NCBI GenBank assembly: GCA_012798135.1
Contig: JAAZNU010000216.1
Coordinates: 1 to 5,825, forward strand
From: Veillonellaceae bacterium
GTDB taxonomy: Bacteria; Bacillota_C; Negativicutes; UBA1444
Length of the DNA: 5,825 nucleotides
Direction of reading: 5' to 3'
The notes beneath the pieces are model-generated. The model did not search any database, was not told where the DNA came from, and saw nothing but the letters and a program-made list of their open reading frames with translations. Position numbers and translations under genes: made by a program. Of the stretch, positions 5,691 to 5,825 are shown in pieces. Numbering within the stretch: the first letter of the stretch is position 1; every line of letters begins with the position of its first letter.

Positions 5691-5813
5691 GTTTAGCCGG
5701 TAAGTGCCGTGCGGCCTTAATAGTACTTAGCTTTCTTCTGGTATTAATCTCCTTAAAAACGAACTATTCCATTTTTATCGTATGCCAGCATGGCATTTAC
5801 CGGCTTGTTAGGG
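5685..5813. repeat. Attc-like inverted repeat, site 3
   Basis: The left arm is GCTAAC, extra bases GTTT, then AGCCGGTAAGTGCCGTGC (to 5712). The right arm (about 5788-5813) reads in reverse complement as CCCTAAC-A-AGCCGGTAAATGCCATGC. The 18-base paired block has 16 matches. The 12-mer CTAACGTTTAGC (5686-5697) is identical to 81-92 in site 1, which links the two sites as one family. At about 130 bases this is the most attC-like of the three in size. The loop between the arms is AT-rich. The bases after 5813 begin another unit that runs off the window. Confidence 0.75.
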
Positions 5814-5825
5814 AGCGTTGCCGCG

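Noticed and set aside
79..5813. Reading the two units as classical transposons with terminal inverted repeats
   Set aside because: No transposase, no target-site duplications, and the repeats between units are long hairpins; the cassette model explains the end matches better.

Overview
The window looks like an accessory region of a Bacteroidota (Bacteroidetes) chromosome. The evidence is protein families and base composition: a 6-bladed beta-propeller lipoprotein with the GKGPGE motif, a small NVEALA-like cysteine-rich secreted peptide, a thioredoxin-like lipoprotein, a stand-alone LytTR regulator, AT-rich genes, and no clear Shine-Dalgarno sites. The genus cannot be told from this sequence. 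All six convincing genes lie on the minus strand.

Layout, left to right: (1) a long inverted repeat, site 1 (79-320); (2) one gene of unknown function (325-1221); (3) a second long inverted repeat, site 2 (1244-1632), GC-rich and full of internal short repeats; (4) a five-gene block, read on the minus strand as LytTR regulator (5449-5090), signal peptidase I (5003-4137), NVEALA-like peptide (3875-3639, with a hairpin terminator at 3632-3601), propeller lipoprotein (3346-2321) and CxxC lipoprotein (2211-1681); (5) a third inverted repeat, site 3 (5685-5813), followed by the start of another unit.

The most notable architecture is that the three inverted repeats behave like integron attC sites. 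Each ends in CTAAC...GTTAG, and the end sequences match across each gene block rather than across each repeat: GTTAGGGCAC...GTGCCCTAAC bounds the single-gene unit, and GTTAGCTGTAGGGG...CCCCTTACAGCTAAC bounds the five-gene unit. This is what excised and re-integrated gene cassettes should look like. The sites are, however, unusually long (about 130 to 390 bp), fit the GTTRRRY core only 6 of 7, and no integrase gene is present.

The five-gene cassette looks like a self-contained secreted-peptide module: a regulator, a dedicated signal peptidase, a short Cys-rich pre-peptide with an A-x-A site far from its hydrophobic segment, and two exported lipoproteins that could bind or redox-process the peptide. 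This joint function is inference; the individual family assignments for the peptidase and the LytTR protein are strong.
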